64,000 nucleotides of DNA from Lunularia cruciata. Taxonomy: Eukaryota > Streptophyta > Marchantiopsida > Lunulariales > Lunulariaceae. The position numbers and the translations under genes were made by a program. The notes beneath the pieces are model-generated. The model saw only the letters and a program-made list of their open reading frames with translations, did no database searches and had not been told where the DNA came from. The DNA lies in contig OX419755.1 in the NCBI GenBank assembly GCA_948567375.1, positions 34,911,001 through 34,975,000 of the forward strand. The letters are read 5' to 3'. Each line of letters opens with the position of its first letter. Within the stretch, counting starts at the first letter, position 1. This document shows, one piece after another, positions 1 through 14,140 of this stretch.

Positions 1-2322
1 CAAGATAGTTTTGATCGGAGAAGTTAGAGGATGTTTGGTCCTTTAAAAATCTACCAGAGCATGATCTCGACTTGAAGAAATCCATTTAAAAAAATTTGAA
101 CAAGCCATTAACAACATTGGTTACCAGTAGAAACTCACTTCATACAAACTATTACTCACATATCCCATGTTGGACACCGTGTCACATGTGGTTTGTCAAA
201 TCTTCTTTGCTTACTTGGGGTCACTTAAGTCGAAGCGGCAAACATGAAATTGGTTAAGTCTTTCTCTATCAACGAGAAGTTTGGTTTTTTTTGCCTTATC
301 TTGAAAGTACATCCAATCTATCTTTGTTAATCGTGATCAGTTCATATTGCCCGAAGATGGTAGAAGAGGAGAATAAACCAAGGAGAGATTTAAAGTTGGT
401 AATTTTATTGTTTCTTTTACCAGAAAAGATTGATCAAGATGCAAGCCAAAAAATATGAACTTGAAATATGTATGTATAAATGCTAAAAAAACCATGTACG
501 TGTGTGGTCTTGGGATCAAGATGGCTAGGACATCTAAAGAATGACACGGAGTGTGTAAAATTCCCTAAGTTCTTCAAAATTTCAAAACAAACTCTAGCCA
601 GTGGTAAATTAGTTGTCTTTCTTTATATTGAGCAAGCAACCTCATATTTTATGAAAGTTGCCATAAACAGATGAGAAAAAAATTCCAAACCAATATACAT
701 ATTAGCTGAGGGGGAAGGCATTCAAGAGGAAGATCCTCTTATGGAAGAGATAGGTGAAGATGTGATACTTGATGATTGGGGGATAGTAACTTGAATAATG
801 CAAGGGATATTTTATCCAAGGTAAATCAAGCTAAAAAAACAAAAAATAATCCTCTTTGATAAGGTGGTGAAAAGATAAACAAATTTTTTTAGTGATAGAT
901 CAGCATAAATTGAGTAAGCAAAGCCAATTTAGATTAATTAGACTAAATTGGGCTTACTTAAGTCCCTGACTTAAGCTTTTTGGAAGAATTAATATTCTTG
1001 TTACTCATATCCATACTATAATTGAAAATACAATTAATGAGAATGATAATTATAGCTTTCAAGATAGACTTATTCCAAAAAGCTACTCAAATTCACCTCT
1101 TGAAGATTATAAACTCTAGCTAGAAAAGACTAGATATGAAGCTTGAAAACTGAATTAGCACAAAGCTTGTGTGCAGAGCTCTACAAAGTGTAAGGAATGA
1201 TAAGGTACATATATGCATAGGCAATGGTAAAAATTCTCAACGTATTATCTTGTAGGGGCTGAGGGGTGATAAGATCCTTTTCAAGAAACAATACCTTTTT
1301 CTACAATATAAGAAACAATGAAGTTTGATTTTTTTCTAATATAATATATAGTAGATGTAGAAAGTTTTTCTTCTAAATTTTTTTTCTATGATATTCTTAT
1401 TTTATGGAAATAAAAGGTAGAGTGTATGAATCAAATTAGCAGTTGTAAGCTTCAATTTATTCACCAATTTCAGCATGAGGTCAAATTTTAAGATTATAGT
1501 GTCTTTTGGAATCCATGGAGATCATGATCATCTATTATAAGTAGAAATATAAATTATAGCAAAGTATATAGATGATGGCAAATAAACTGTGATGAGTTAG
1601 CCAAGAAGAAATTGAACTTCAAGAAGCAAACATAACCATAATTGTTCTCTTGCACTGAGTGCTCTTATCAAATTCAAGAAACTGCAAACATTGCAAAGTG
1701 TATTAAAATCATATACACATAAATATAAGTAGAAGAAGTTGTTGTCTTCACCAAATTTAGCTCATTTTATAATAGGTATAGATAAATGTTAGGAAGAGCT
1801 TTTCAATGTAGATAATGGGGCCTTGAGATGGTTTTTAAGCTACCATTAATTTAGATACAAAGAGATTGTTTGATAAAGAAGATGATGCTTACAAATACAA
1901 GAGATCCACCTTTACCTAGGTAGAGCAAATTTTCTTTTATAGTTAGTTTTATAGGTTAATGACTAGGATATCAATATGGATGTTTGTATGATAAGTCCTT
2001 ATACAAACTCTTCATAGTGTCAGGATGACAGAGAAAACAACAAGAAACTTCCAATCATGGCTGTTAGAATGATGAACAAAGACAAGAGTCCTTGTGTTTG
2101 TATAACTTAACAAAAAAAAAGTCATGAGTTTGTATCATGACTATTTACGCTTGTATGGAGCATCTGATACCAAAAAAATCCTTGAAGAATAAAAAGATGG
2201 AAAGCATAATTTTGTTACAAAGTTCTTTTATTACAAACTACCCTTGTTACAAAGTTATTTATTATCAACTATAAATGTCTACAAATGTATGTCAATATGA
2301 AATTCCACTATTAGGTGAACTG
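1..2322. other. AT-rich gene-free stretch
   Basis: Stop codons are dense in all frames, and the only open frames are about 60 codons without recognisable motifs. Poly-A and poly-T runs are frequent. I see no gene, LTR end or RNA gene here. It is probably old decayed repeat or intergenic DNA. Confidence 0.5.
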
Positions 2323-5200
2323 CTACAAAATGATGCACCATGGACATTCATGAGCCCCACATAATTGAGCCACCAAAGAACATATCTCTGACCATGTCGT
2401 GTTGGACAACATGCATGTGGGACTTGACTGTGACCTATCACCATTTGTCATGACTGCCCAAGCATAAATTGGCATGAAAAAATATAAAAGGGTCCCCATC
2501 TTGCAAAACAAATCTTTTAATTTTCCACTTTTCAGCTTCTTGCAGTTTTGTTGTGCATGCATCCATCCTTGCTCTTGGAAATATTTGCTTTTGTCAACAA
2601 AGTACAAAAATGCAAGAATTTTGTAAGGGGATGTTTTGATAAGGTAGATTCTAGCACTCCAAGAATCAATTATGGCAACATGTGTCTTGAAAGTGAAGGA
2701 CAAGGGAAGACAAGAGAAACCCAAAGAGATTGTTTGAAAACTTCCCAAACTTTCCGAGTGGGGTTTATAGTACCAATCGGATTACATATGGAGTAGGGGA
2801 CTAGAATTTTTTTTGTGGGATTGGAGTCTTTCAAACATATCCTTGCTAGAAGATATCTCGGATATAATCCATGTGAGTGGCAAAAACTTGAGAGGAAATC
2901 CTGTTTTGTGGACAACAGCCCACTTGCAACGAGTGCTAGGACAAGAGTGCTCACTATTCGGCCAAATGTACATGAACATCACACATTTTCATCAAAGTGA
3001 GAGTATGAAAGCCATAATCAAAGACTCATTTTTGGTGGAAAGTTGAAAAATGGATACAAGATAGAAGATTTCAAGGATCCTAACAAACAAGTTATCATCA
3101 AAATGATAATGAAGTTATTCAAGTCAAAATGAATGGCCTATGTACACCTGAATTAGGCAATCTTTTTCCAGCTTGTACATGGAAAATTTTGTAAGCTAGG
3201 CCAAGATGTTTCGAGAACAAGTTAGTGAACTATTGGAAGATATGGCGGAAGGGATACCTCAGATTGTAGCCCCCTTCATTCTCCAATTCTACATAAGAGT
3301 CAACCTCTTCATGGAAGAAGAGAAGGAGAAATACCCTAGCAACATCCACCTTTTTGTATATATTAGTGGACATCTAGACCTTCCAAAAGATATAACGCAA
3401 TATCATACGGAAAATGAGGAGTTTGCTTGTATGAAGAAGTTTATACTAGTTGAAGAAATGTTCAAATACAATAACCTGTTGTAAGAAGGTGCTAGGTTCA
3501 AGTGTTAGGAGAAAAAATGATTCCAAGCAATAGAAGTTTCCTCAAAAGGAAGTGGAAGTAGAGGAGAAAATGAGGATCATAAAGGAAACTATGATATTAT
3601 GGACAAAGCATGTCATTCCAAAGCACAAAATTTATCTGACAAGGGAATGAATGCTTTGGAATAGAATGCAAGGTTGAATAGTCATAACTCCCTCACTTGT
3701 ATTTTGTTGCCAATGATGGATGATGAGTTGAACATTGAAGATTGGAAGGAAAAAGCACAATCATTTGCAATAGCAAATGATATGCACATGGGAATATCTC
3801 CAACAAAGAAAAGACAATGATGGAAAAAGAGGACATCACTAATTCCAAATTGGAAAAATCATCAAGAAACCCAAACATAACCTTTGGTGAATCTCCTCTC
3901 TTCAAATCAACAAAATGATTTATGGAAGCATTCAAAATTGCTGATCTCATCAAAGGTACCAATGACAACAAGGTTGGGTCATCCCAACAAAGCCCCATTG
4001 AGCAATAATGGCAGCTAAAACAGTCCACCAAAGACAAATTGCTGAAAATGAAAGAAGAAGATTCTACATAAGAGGGACTACAAGATGAGAGAGTAGATAC
4101 ATGTGTGGTTGACAATATGGCAGCAACTTGCAAGGAGATAGAGAAGGATCCTAAGGATCAGCCCATGGGCCAAAAATCAAAAAAGAAAGAATAGACAAGG
4201 ACCACCAACAAGATAGAGGACTTATGGTATCATTTGAAATACAACAACAACTCATTCCCGTGGTTGATGGCAGTATACATTGTCAACATGCTAACACCAA
4301 CAATAGAGGCCTTAGAGGATTTTATCCCATTTTACCAAGAACTTGACCTTGCTTCTACAACACCTACACAAGTTGGCCCAAATAACTACCAAGGAGAAGG
4401 CCCTCCGTTGTAATGAATTGAACAAAGACAAGAAGCAGGTTGAAGAGGAAGTTAACACTTCAAAGGACAAGAAAAGAATACAAGAGAAATTATAGAAAGA
4501 CAAAATCCTACAAAAGGGAAAAATGAGGTAGATTTGCAATTGCTGAATTGAAAGGTTGATGAACTAAATGCCAAGATCTTTCAACAAAAACACTAGCACA
4601 AAGACAAATTACAAGCACAAGATGAAATTGTTTTACCCCTACAAATTGAACTAGATGAGACTTGCACAGAGACAACAATGGTAGAAACCAAATACAAAAA
4701 TTTGAAGAAGTGTACCAATCTTTGTATCCAAGACCTCAACTCAAGCCTCAAATGCTAAAAAGGAAAAGGAGAACAAGCAACAAACAAAATATGAGTTGTT
4801 AAAAAAACTCGAAGATATGAGATGTTAAAGATAAAGAGATAAAGAGATAAAAACTCCAAATATGAGATGTTAAAAAAACTCCAAAATGAACAAAAAAATA
4901 TGGAGAGCTAAACTGCATGGTTTCTTGTACAATTAGGCATATTACAACTCAACTTCTGAACCCATTGGAATACATCATCATGAGAACCCCCAACATACAA
5001 AGATGAAGGATCTACACATAAAGATTGCCACATTGGAAAGGAAAGTCTATACAAATGACTTACTCAAGGTGTTATCCAATAAGGTGCAAAGCCACATTAA
5101 CCTGAAATTTAGGGAGGCATAAACTAGCTTTGCAAGAGAAGTTGTATGATATTAGAAGGAACTTGTATTGCTCATCTAACTATACAAGTGCAATGGCATT
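2323..5200. other. Decayed sequence with short unassigned open frames
   Basis: Several short frames occur, for example 3206-3484 (+, 92 codons, acidic and Glu/Lys rich) and 3693-4133 (-). From 3540 to 5150 the plus strand is rich in Lys/Glu codons interrupted by stops, as in an old coiled-coil or gag-like coding sequence. I recognise no family. No splice-supported exon chain could be built, so I read this as decayed repeat DNA. Confidence 0.35.
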
Positions 5201-8200
5201 TTTTTACAAATACTACCCACTCATGAGATGAAAAAGTGATAAGACTTTGTTTTGAATGACTCCAAGTCATCTTGTAGTTAGAAAGATTTCATAGTCATAG
5301 TGCAAGATCTCTTGTACTTATACATATTTCATACATAGTTAGATAGGATACAAATACAAAGGTCTTGTGTTAGTTTGTTAATCAACAAGCTAGAGGTAAA
5401 CAACAAGAGGTTGGGGTGGACATGGACCACATGGACCATGCCTACTTCAAGTAAGGTTAGGATAGAATTAAGATACAATTAGTGAGGATTAGAAGTAATT
5501 AGCGGATCTCCAACACTTTTTAGCCATTGGATTTCTTTGTGGCTATGTAGCAATTGAATAAGAGGCTTAGGCCCAATATTTCCAAGTAAATTTAGTGGAT
5601 TATACCATCAAGACTCTTGAGTTGGTTATGTGTATTAGTCTACAATTTATATACATGCTTAATTGAGTGGGAGTGAGGAATCTTGATGTATGAGTAGAAG
5701 CACTTGAGTGAGGAGAATCATTTGTACGGAACTAGAGTATGCAATTGTAAGGGCTCTACAAAGGTCAAGAACAATACAATGATTGGCTACCAAACACTTG
5801 GAGTATTGTAAAGTAAAATAACTTGTAATATTAATCAATGTATGCATTCAAAATTTGTGTGACATTGTGCTTTTGGGAAGGGTAGAACATTGCTCATAAT
5901 TTATAGTTGTTATGGTAATAGGATCCTCAAAATTCCTCCTTCCTCTTTGTATGTGCATTCTAAGATATAGTGTGTAATACCTTATGGTCAATTTGATCTT
6001 GTATGCTTACAAAGCTCATAATGCAAACAAAGTACTCTAACTGCCAAAGTAACAACAACACCTATCTGAACCTACTTCTATTAAGTAGGTAACAAGGAGA
6101 TTTGATGCAAAGTGACTTTCTTTACAATTGAAACATCACATATAAGAATATTTTGGGTTAAATCTTTAGTGAGCTTTTTGTACTTTTCCTTTCTCTCTTT
6201 AGGAACACAATGAGTGCCTAGTTTTGGAGCTTACGTATAAGAGGTTGTATGTGGATCTGCCATTACTAGTTCAAGCTTGCATTTTAGCCCAACCACTAGT
6301 ACTTTCTACTCCTATTTTTAGTATTCCTTCTATCAAGTAAGGAAGTAATGGCCAATGTGACCCATCATCATAACACACACTCTTGCTCTACTTGTCATCA
6401 CTTCCAACGTTACCAAGAAGAAATACACAACATTTCAAGAAGAAAAGAACCTAAGTGCAATGGTCAAATACTAATCCAAGCCAACTAGGCATACAATCAA
6501 GCATGGAGAGGATCCAAATACAAGAATTTTAGCAACAACTCTCTATACTTTTGGTAGAGGTGTGCTTCAAAGCCTTCTTGCTTTGTCTACAAGTTGATTT
6601 AAATCTATACTCCAAGTTGCATCCAATATGTCCTCCAATTTTACATCCAATTTGTACTTTAAGTAGGGAAATTCTAAGCTTTTTTTAAAAGGAAATCTTT
6701 GCAAGACTTAGATGAGAATACGTTTTCCAATTATTTTAAACTCAATAAAAAGCTTGCAAGATAAGCTTCCTACTGATAGAAAATAGAGCTCAACTTTACT
6801 ACTACAACTCCTTTGAAAAGGTCTCACACTTGGCCATATTTTTGTAGTTCTAAACCTGATTTCAAAATCCTAAGTAGGGCTCAAGTCTTGATTCTTGATG
6901 CATAGGTTTTGGCCAAATTTTGCCTAAGACATAAAACAATAGGAAACACTTCAAGAATTTGCAACTTCTACTCATAACTTCAAATTTGAGATTTGACATT
7001 CAATTGCAATTGGATATGGAATTGCTCTATTGTGCTTACAGTAGTTTTTTCAGTAGAGTTTTTTGCATTAGCTCTCACACTCCATAAACTTCAATCCAAC
7101 CAAAGTTTATCTAGTATTTTTTGTGCTCTTATCAAAATTTCTGTGAATTTCAAAGGCTTAACATAATTCCAATCCCTAGATATAGATCAATTATTGGGCT
7201 AGGCTAACTTGTACGTTTTGCAGATTTAGGTATAGTTGATCCAAGACCTTGAATTCTCCATTTGAGGAGTTTATTTGAACTTGCACAAAGATGCAAAACC
7301 TAACTACCAATAATATTGGAAATTGTAATAAGCTGATTCAAACCATAACTTGAGAAGTGACCAAAGAAGGAGATGATGATCAGTTTTGGGGTCCCCAAAA
7401 TTGATCATCAGCTCCTTCTAAACACCTTGATTTCCAAAGCTCCAACTTCAATTAATAAGAACTGATTTGAAGTTGATTCAAAGGTGAAATTTGTTAAGCC
7501 TAGCACCATTATAATTTTTTCTTATCTCCAACCTTAGTAATAGTTTAGTGAAATGTGTCATGAGACTCTCACAATCCATTAATTTGTGCACATGGGTATG
7601 AATTCAACCCCTTTGGTTCAATTGACCATATCAAACTAAGAATCTGCTCAAACACTCAGTTTTTGTCTCCACTTCATAGCCTATGAGCACCTTTCTCTAA
7701 TGGTGGTCTTTCCTCCCCAAATGATCTTTGTCAACTCTCTCAATTGTTGAAGAACTTTAGACTTCCCCTCTTGGGACCCAAGCACTTGCAATTTTTGTCA
7801 CTTAGCTTTTTCTTTTCTTAAAAATGGACCCTATAAATCCATCTTGAATCTCTTGAATGAGATTAGGTTCTTCTCCTCCTATAAGATCACATAAATTATC
7901 AAGTCTCAGACCTGCTCGTAAGTACACATCGGAAGGATGGTAGGATTTGGGTTCTCTATCACCAACTCCCATGAATGCTACCCCAAAATATACCACCATC
8001 CAATCTTGTAAGCAGTCACAATGTAGAATCTGAAGCATGATGAGAAAAGGATTTGGGAGTGGTGAAATCAAGAGCACATGACATCTCCTACTCAAGTGCT
8101 TCCTTTGACACTCTACTCCAACTCTTACTCTCAATATCCTCCTACCGCTAGAGACTCCTAAAACTAAAAACACACATCCATCTTTCAAATCTATATAACC

Positions 8201-10383
8201 TAAATAAATAAGAGCCTTCAAAGAGGACAAGATCAGAATCCACATGGCTTGTTTTGTACATGTACATAGATTGCTCACATGACAATAGCTCAACCATGAG
8301 ATCCATCCTACAATCTACTCCAATAAGGTGGAGATAAACTATAATAAACTCATTTTTCACTAGTCATGCAAACCAAAACACAACAACATGATTAATGATC
8401 ATGTGGTGCGGGCTCTACTCTTTTGGAAATAACTTTGCCCAACTTAAATATGAAACAATAGATTGTCATCTTTGTGATAATTTATCGTAGTTTTAGCCAC
8501 TCTCAACTTGTATCCTTGTGGGACCAACTGATTTTTACCTAATTATAACATATATGAACAACAACAAGTCATTACACAAGACATCTATTAAGAAAATTAT
8601 CTTTGCCATCCAATCTTTATGACTTTTAATCAACAATTCAAGGTTGATTTAGAAGAGAAAAATTATGCAAATATATTGAAAGTTTTTTTGTGGAACCTAT
8701 GTATAGAGATACTCATTACTTATTTATAAGGAGGATTTAATTTTCATATATTCCTCTAGATGATTCAAGCATAAGGAGAAATATAAGTAAATTTTTTACT
8801 TTAAGAACTAATCTAATGAATTGGATTAATACATGGAGTTTGAATGCTTATTCAAAATACACAATGGTATATGAAATGTTGTGTCATATCCATGAGGAGT
8901 CCTATTGGGTGGATAGTAGATCAAAAAGAAATATTGCAAAAAATTATAAAAAAGAAAAAGAGTAAAGAATACTTCAAACATGGTAAAATACAAAAGAAAG
9001 CTAGAGTGTATATCCAAGGAAGAGAAGCAAAAGTATAGCTCAAACCTAGTTTGCAATACATTGTTGCAAGAGTTAATCTTTATGAAAACCATGAATTTGA
9101 TATCAACATGATAAAATTTATGATATCAAGCATATTGTATCTTTGATGATAGCAAAGTATTTAAATGATTAAACTTTTGAGTAGCAAAGAAGGGAGAAAT
9201 TCAACAATTTAAACAACCATTACAAGAAATAATTATAAGAAGTTTAAGTAAGCTTAAAAATAGATGGTATAGACTACTTATGTCATTTTATTGGCCAAGG
9301 ATGGAAAGAACAAGCCCAACTTCAAATTTATGTCTACAAAATGAAAGAACATCAATTCTTCACTTTGTAATCTTTAACTCTAATCCTTGTGAGCTTTGCT
9401 TTTTATTATGTTATAAAAGATCATGAGTAGTCATCATCCATGGCTGTAGATTGTTCTTTACCATTTCCAAAAGATTAAGGTAGACTTCATATATGTTGAG
9501 GAATGAGTAAAGCACTACTTGATATACTTTTGAACATGTGCTAGATATGTATCTACTACTATATATATCTTGTAAACTATGTGCACTTTTGTTAATTTTA
9601 TATACCTATTTTTCCTTTGATATTTTATTCTCCTTTTAGACCTTTATTAAGGAGTCCAAGATTCTATTTGTGTTAGGTCCATACAGTTTAAAATATTAAA
9701 ATTCCTATATTATTTGCATGTACTTCTCATGACTAGTCTATTATCATGATTTTATCATAAGGAATGACAAGATCTTTAATAACATGAAATTTGATGGTTC
9801 TCATGATGCTTATTGATAAATTTGAAAGGCAAGTAAGCACATCTAGTGAAATCACAACCAATAGATTTACAGTTGTGTTATTATATATTATTATATTATA
9901 TAAATTTATTTTTTTTATATAAGTTGCATCATTTTTTATATGCTATGCTCAAGAATGTATATATTGATATAGAAATAAAATTTGATGGCAACAAAAGTGT
10001 AATTTTTTCAAAAGTGCTCTTTATCCTCATAACTATATGTTGTGAAATACTTATCAATATTTTGCTCTTGTACTCTTTGGCATGAAATGTCAATAGACGC
10101 AATGTAGATTGTACAATAAACACCTTACATACAAATGTCATGCATGATTGGAAATCCTTGTGTTTAGGCTTCCTTTACAAAACTTGCACTTTAAAATTGT
10201 ATTTAAATTGAGTAAGATATCACTCCAACATAAAGATTCTTTGATTGTTTGATACCTTTTGGGAAAAAGAGTGCATGCTATATATTGGAAATGATTATGA
10301 TATCTAAGAATTTGACCTTTGAAGTATATTATGGTCTTAAGCAACTTATACAAGGTAGGTGATTTTAGTGGACCCTCCAAATG
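5201..10383. other. AT-rich gene-free stretch
   Basis: No coding region could be supported on either strand. A minus-strand frame at 7802-8293 (163 codons) is open by chance or from an unknown repeat; its translation shows no motif I know. The stretch 9860-9970 is very AT-rich. No LTR termini or tandem repeats were noticed. Confidence 0.45.
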
Positions 10384-10644
10384 CTAAAACAACCTCTTCC
10401 ATGCCATGAAGGGTGTAAACAAAGTTGGGTTCCACATTTGCTGCAGATCACACCAACTATCAAACTCTTGGATGAAGTCATCCAACTCAATGGTACCCAA
10501 TGTACCAGAGTAACGCCTAGGGCCTTTGGAGGCTCCATAAATCTTGTCCATGTCCCACAACAACGGTATGGACATGCAAAGTGCACTCTCAACTAAATCA
10601 GCTCCTATGTTGAACTCCAACTCAGAGTCAATCTCCTCCCTCAC
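10384..10644 (-). pseudogene. Gag-like remnant of an LTR retrotransposon
   Basis: An 86-codon minus-strand frame reads like the start of a retrotransposon capsid domain. It has an acidic leader, then 'YSGTLGTIELDDFIQEFDSW', the kind of '(Y/F)SG...DFI..F..W' opening seen in plant Ty3/gypsy gag. It lies downstream, in minus orientation, of a putative primer binding site (11162-11174) and LTR (11177-11865). That is the order expected for an element's 5' end. No capsid continuation or pol follows leftward, so this is a truncated remnant. The family assignment is an inference. Confidence 0.4.
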
Positions 10645-11161
10645 TGGGGCCTGAGATACAAGTTGATATTCAATGCCACTCCAAGTAAACCCATTTCATA
10701 CTATAGGGCTAACTCCTCTGGAATCCCCAAAGAACTCCGTCGTGACAAAGTAACCACAACTGTAATCACAAACCAGAACCACAAATTGTAACCACAAGTA
10801 CCCCACCAAGTGCCAACACAAACTAAGCACCATCAAGTGCCAATACCCATGGAACACCACCCACTAATGTAACTCTAATTGAGATAACTACACTAGGGGA
10901 AAGGGCAACCTTTAACCTACCATCACAACATGCACTCTCACGATCTGTAGGTCATCACTTTCTACCTCACCGGAGAGAAACAAATGTAGTTTGATTAGTC
11001 ATCACTCCAGCCTCACTACCAAGAGCACACTAAAGCACCAATGCTCAAAAGTCAAGGCACTTCACACAAACATGGTGCACAAATAAGAAGTAGAGAATGG
11101 AGGGGATCCAATCACAAGAAATCTAAACAAAAGCCTCCATCTCATAAAGCAACACGAGACT
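10645..11161. other. Leader-like spacer between primer site and gag remnant
   Basis: No open frame is supported here. By position it would be the untranslated leader of the minus-strand LTR element whose LTR lies at 11177-11865. Confidence 0.3.
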
Positions 11162-11174
11162 GACTCTGCCACCA
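11162..11174 (-). other. Candidate primer binding site of the minus-strand LTR element
   Basis: On the minus strand this reads TGGTGGCAGAGTC, close to the common initiator-tRNA primer site of plant elements (TGGTATCAGAGC). It starts two bases after an LTR end reading ...CA. The two internal mismatches make this tentative. Confidence 0.4.
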
Positions 11175-11176
11175 TT

Positions 11177-11865
11177 TGGCATTTGACATAAGAGGAGTTT
11201 GTATCTACATCCTAAGCTACCAGGATCACCAAGAATGGGATCAAACTGCCACTCCTAGCCAAAGCTACAAGTGTATAGATAATAGTGGCACAATCACTAA
11301 AACAACAAGTGAGGGTGGACAAGTTGGCTAAGGCACTAGTCTAGGAACAAGAGATCTAGGGGTCAAACCCTATTGCGTACAATCTAGCAGGATGTGCAGA
11401 TTTTTTCAAACAATGACAAAAATCTACTCTAAACTAGCTAGCCAATGACCAAAATCTACTCTAAACTAGCTAGCCAATGACCAAAATCTACTCTAAACTA
11501 GCTAGCCAATGACCAAAATCTACTCTAAACTAGCTAGCCTCATTTCAGCAAGCTGGCTTGCTGCCCCTTCTAGCCCTTATTAGTCTCTCATAGCCCATAG
11601 CCCTATGTCTCAAAGCCTTAAATCACCACTCTCAAATCAATTCACTCAGATCAATATTTGATCCGTCACTTTATAAACTGCAAACAACTGGGCATTGATT
11701 ACAATCAAGCCACACCTACTCTAGTTAAGAGAATCCAAGTGCTGCTTGCCGGCCTCTATCCACTATAGCCAGGAACTCGAAGGCTTAACATCAGAGAAGT
11801 GAGCTCTTTGGAGCTGCACTTTGAAAGTATACCCCTAGACTTGAGCTAGGTCTAAAACCCTAACA
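11177..11865 (-). repeat. Candidate 5' LTR of a minus-strand element
   Basis: On the minus strand the segment opens TGTTAGGGTTTTAGACC and ends ...AATGCCA, followed by AA and a primer-site-like sequence. A TATAAA box lies inside (GTTTATAAAGTGACGG on the minus strand). The part right of about 11615 is duplicated in tandem (see 11615-12392), so the same LTR start recurs at 12255. No 3' LTR copy was found. Confidence 0.4.
11410..11540. repeat. 32-bp tandem repeat, four copies
   Basis: The unit CCAATGACCAAAATCTACTC followed by TAAACTAGCTAG repeats with a 32-bp period (units near 11410, 11442, 11474 and 11506). The last three copies are identical; the first has one or two changes. It lies inside the candidate LTR. 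Confidence 0.9.
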
Positions 11866-12392
11866 GTCCTGCTGACGGCACACTTGATGGTGCAAATGGT
11901 GCAAAGTGATGGTGGGCCGCATCGTGAAGTCAACACCCCAAACATGAAATTTGACAGTTGGAAAGTAGTCTATGAGAAACTACTAAAATACCTCTCCCTT
12001 CTAGCCTTAAATCAACACTCTCAAATCAACTCAACTCAGATCAATATTTAATCTATCACTTTATAAACTGCCAACAACTGGGCACTAATTACAATCAAGC
12101 CACACCTACTCTAGCTAAGAGAATCCAAGTGATGCTTGCCAGCCTCTATCCACCATAGCCAAGAACTCGAAGGCTTAACATCAAAGAAGTGAGCTCTTTG
12201 GAGCTGCACTTTGAAAGTATACCCCTAGACTTGAGCTAGGTCTAAAACCCTAACAGTCCTACTGACGGCACACTTGATGGTGCAAATGGTGCAAAGTAAT
12301 GGTGGGCCCCATTGTGAAGTCAGCACCCAAACATGAAATTTGACCGCCGGAAAGTAGTCTATAACAAACTACTAAAATACCTCTAACTACTA
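11615..12392. repeat. Two-copy tandem repeat of about 389 bp
   Basis: The segment starting GCCTTAAATCA at 11615 recurs at 12004 with about 5-6 percent differences by eye and runs to about 12390. Each unit contains the same LTR start (...CCCTAACA on the plus strand). The duplication therefore spans an LTR boundary plus outside sequence, as unequal crossover would leave. Confidence 0.85.
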
Positions 12393-13590
12393 TCATTGCA
12401 ACTCCAATGTCCAAGAAATCTAGATGCGACACTACAAATGGTGTGAAAATTACCAGTATGCTCTCTTGGTCCATAGCATAGCCCTTGGAACATTGTGCTT
12501 AATTGTGGTTGCACTTCTTGGGCACCCTCATAGACCACATCCTCCTCTGGTTCTTGATATAGGTTTTAATCCCAAGTTGGGGCTCAATCAATTTTTTGTG
12601 CTAGGTACACTAGTCTATTGGTCAAGTATTTTTTATTTGCATGACCTTACTTTCCACATGAAGTACACCATACATTTGGTCTTTCAAATAAAGGAGGTTT
12701 TCATCTATTGTCACCATTTGAATCTTGAAGTATGCAAACTCCTTTATCAAAGTCTCCTGATTATTATTTACCTTGTTGACATTCTTTGTTGGAGCTTGCA
12801 ATATCTTTTGACTCACCCTTCTTCAATTCCTCTTTGGCTTTTCATCCTCTATTGAGGACAAGGAGGAACTTGAAAAGGTAGATGAGTCACCCAAAGATGG
12901 GGAGGTATTGTGAGATAATCTTCTTTTTGCCTTTTGACCTTGCCTCTCCCAAGTCCTTTGGTTATTGGCTGAAAATGAGTGAGCCACCTCATAATGGGTG
13001 ACATTTTTGAGTACTTAACTAAGAGAGGTTACATTCCTCTAAACTTTTTTTCTTACACCTCTCTACCAAAAGATCCATTTCAAACTATCACGTAGCAACT
13101 TGCAAATCTAAAGATCAATGTAATGCAACTATAAGAGAAGAGAGAGGTAGACCAAAATGTTGGGAGAGGGCCTAGGAGTTATAGAAAATTTCCATATAGA
13201 GAAGGCAAACCAACTATTAATTTTAATGATAAAAATTATTTTGTTTATAAAGGTAAAGGTCACATCCGAAGTAGTTGCACAAATTCCACTTACCATGGAA
13301 GTAAAAGTTATGAAGGGGCAAATAGAGAGGAGAGATAGGTGATGAAGCCCAAATACCTTGTGTGAAAAATAGAGATAAGAAGATACCATCAATAGTTATG
13401 GTTTGAGAAAGTATGAGAAGGAAGGGTGCTCAAATACCAAAGTTCTTAACTTGGAGCTTATGGCACAAGAGACAAAGAGAGGTTTTATTTGCAAAAGATA
13501 CACATTTTCTCTCAAGCTTTCACTCCTATTGAGGAAAATCCTATACCTATTAGGAGTACTTTCACCACCAATTCAACACCATCAACAACA
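12393..13590. other. Stretch without recognised genes
   Basis: A 143-codon plus frame (12424-12855) is mostly hydrophobic and shows no family motif; its opposite strand is open in places too. I treat it as chance or decayed repeat. No RNA gene was seen. Confidence 0.4.
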
Positions 13591-13869
13591 AAGACTCCAA
13601 GGAAGAAATTGAGGATGGATGATTTCTTGATCTTAAAGCAAAAATGGGACTACATGTTTTGAAGGACATTGGTTGTCTTACAGCTAATATCACAATTGGC
13701 TAACTGATTTCTTTGAATCCTACCTTCAAAGCAATCAAAGGAGTGGTTTGAGTTCTACAAAGAGCAATAGAAAGAAGCAAGCAAAGGAGAAGACTCTGGT
13801 ATCAATGAGAGTGGTGGATGCTAAACCAACAACATGGGAGGCTTGTAGATATACCTCCAAGATTGATGT

Positions 13870-14140
13870 GAAGGTTGAATGGTTACAACATCAAGGATGC
13901 ACTTGTTGATGGAAGATCTACAATGAATTCTATATCAAATAGATTGACAAAGAAGTTGGGTATGATATCCTCTTGAACTTGAACTTTTGTGGTGAGCATG
14001 GCAAACAAGTAACAAGTTCAACAAGTGGGTAGACAAGGTGATAGTATTAGTTATCGGAGTTCAAAATTTCATGCACTTCCAAGTCTTGAAGGATTCAAGC
14101 TATATTTTGCTACTTGGGAGGCCATGGTTGAGTGCATCTC
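13870..14140 (+). pseudogene. Gypsy aspartic protease remnant
   Basis: The plus strand encodes 'DALVDGRSTMNSIS' followed about 55 codons later by 'ILLLGRPWL'. These match the active-site and flap-side (ILGRPWL) motifs of plant gypsy proteases, with DGRS in place of the usual DGGS or DSGS. The two pieces are in different frames, so the coding sequence is broken. Confidence 0.6.

Noticed and set aside
7802-8293. A 163-codon minus-strand frame as a gene
   Set aside because: No recognisable domain and no continuation by splicing; it lies in a decayed AT-rich block.
11410-11540. A CRISPR array
   Set aside because: The 32-bp units are contiguous, with no spacers, and the DNA is plant nuclear.
12424-12855. 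A 143-codon plus-strand frame as a membrane protein gene
   Set aside because: It has no family motif, no start context or splice support, a low-complexity AT-rich composition, and an opposite strand that is also partly open.
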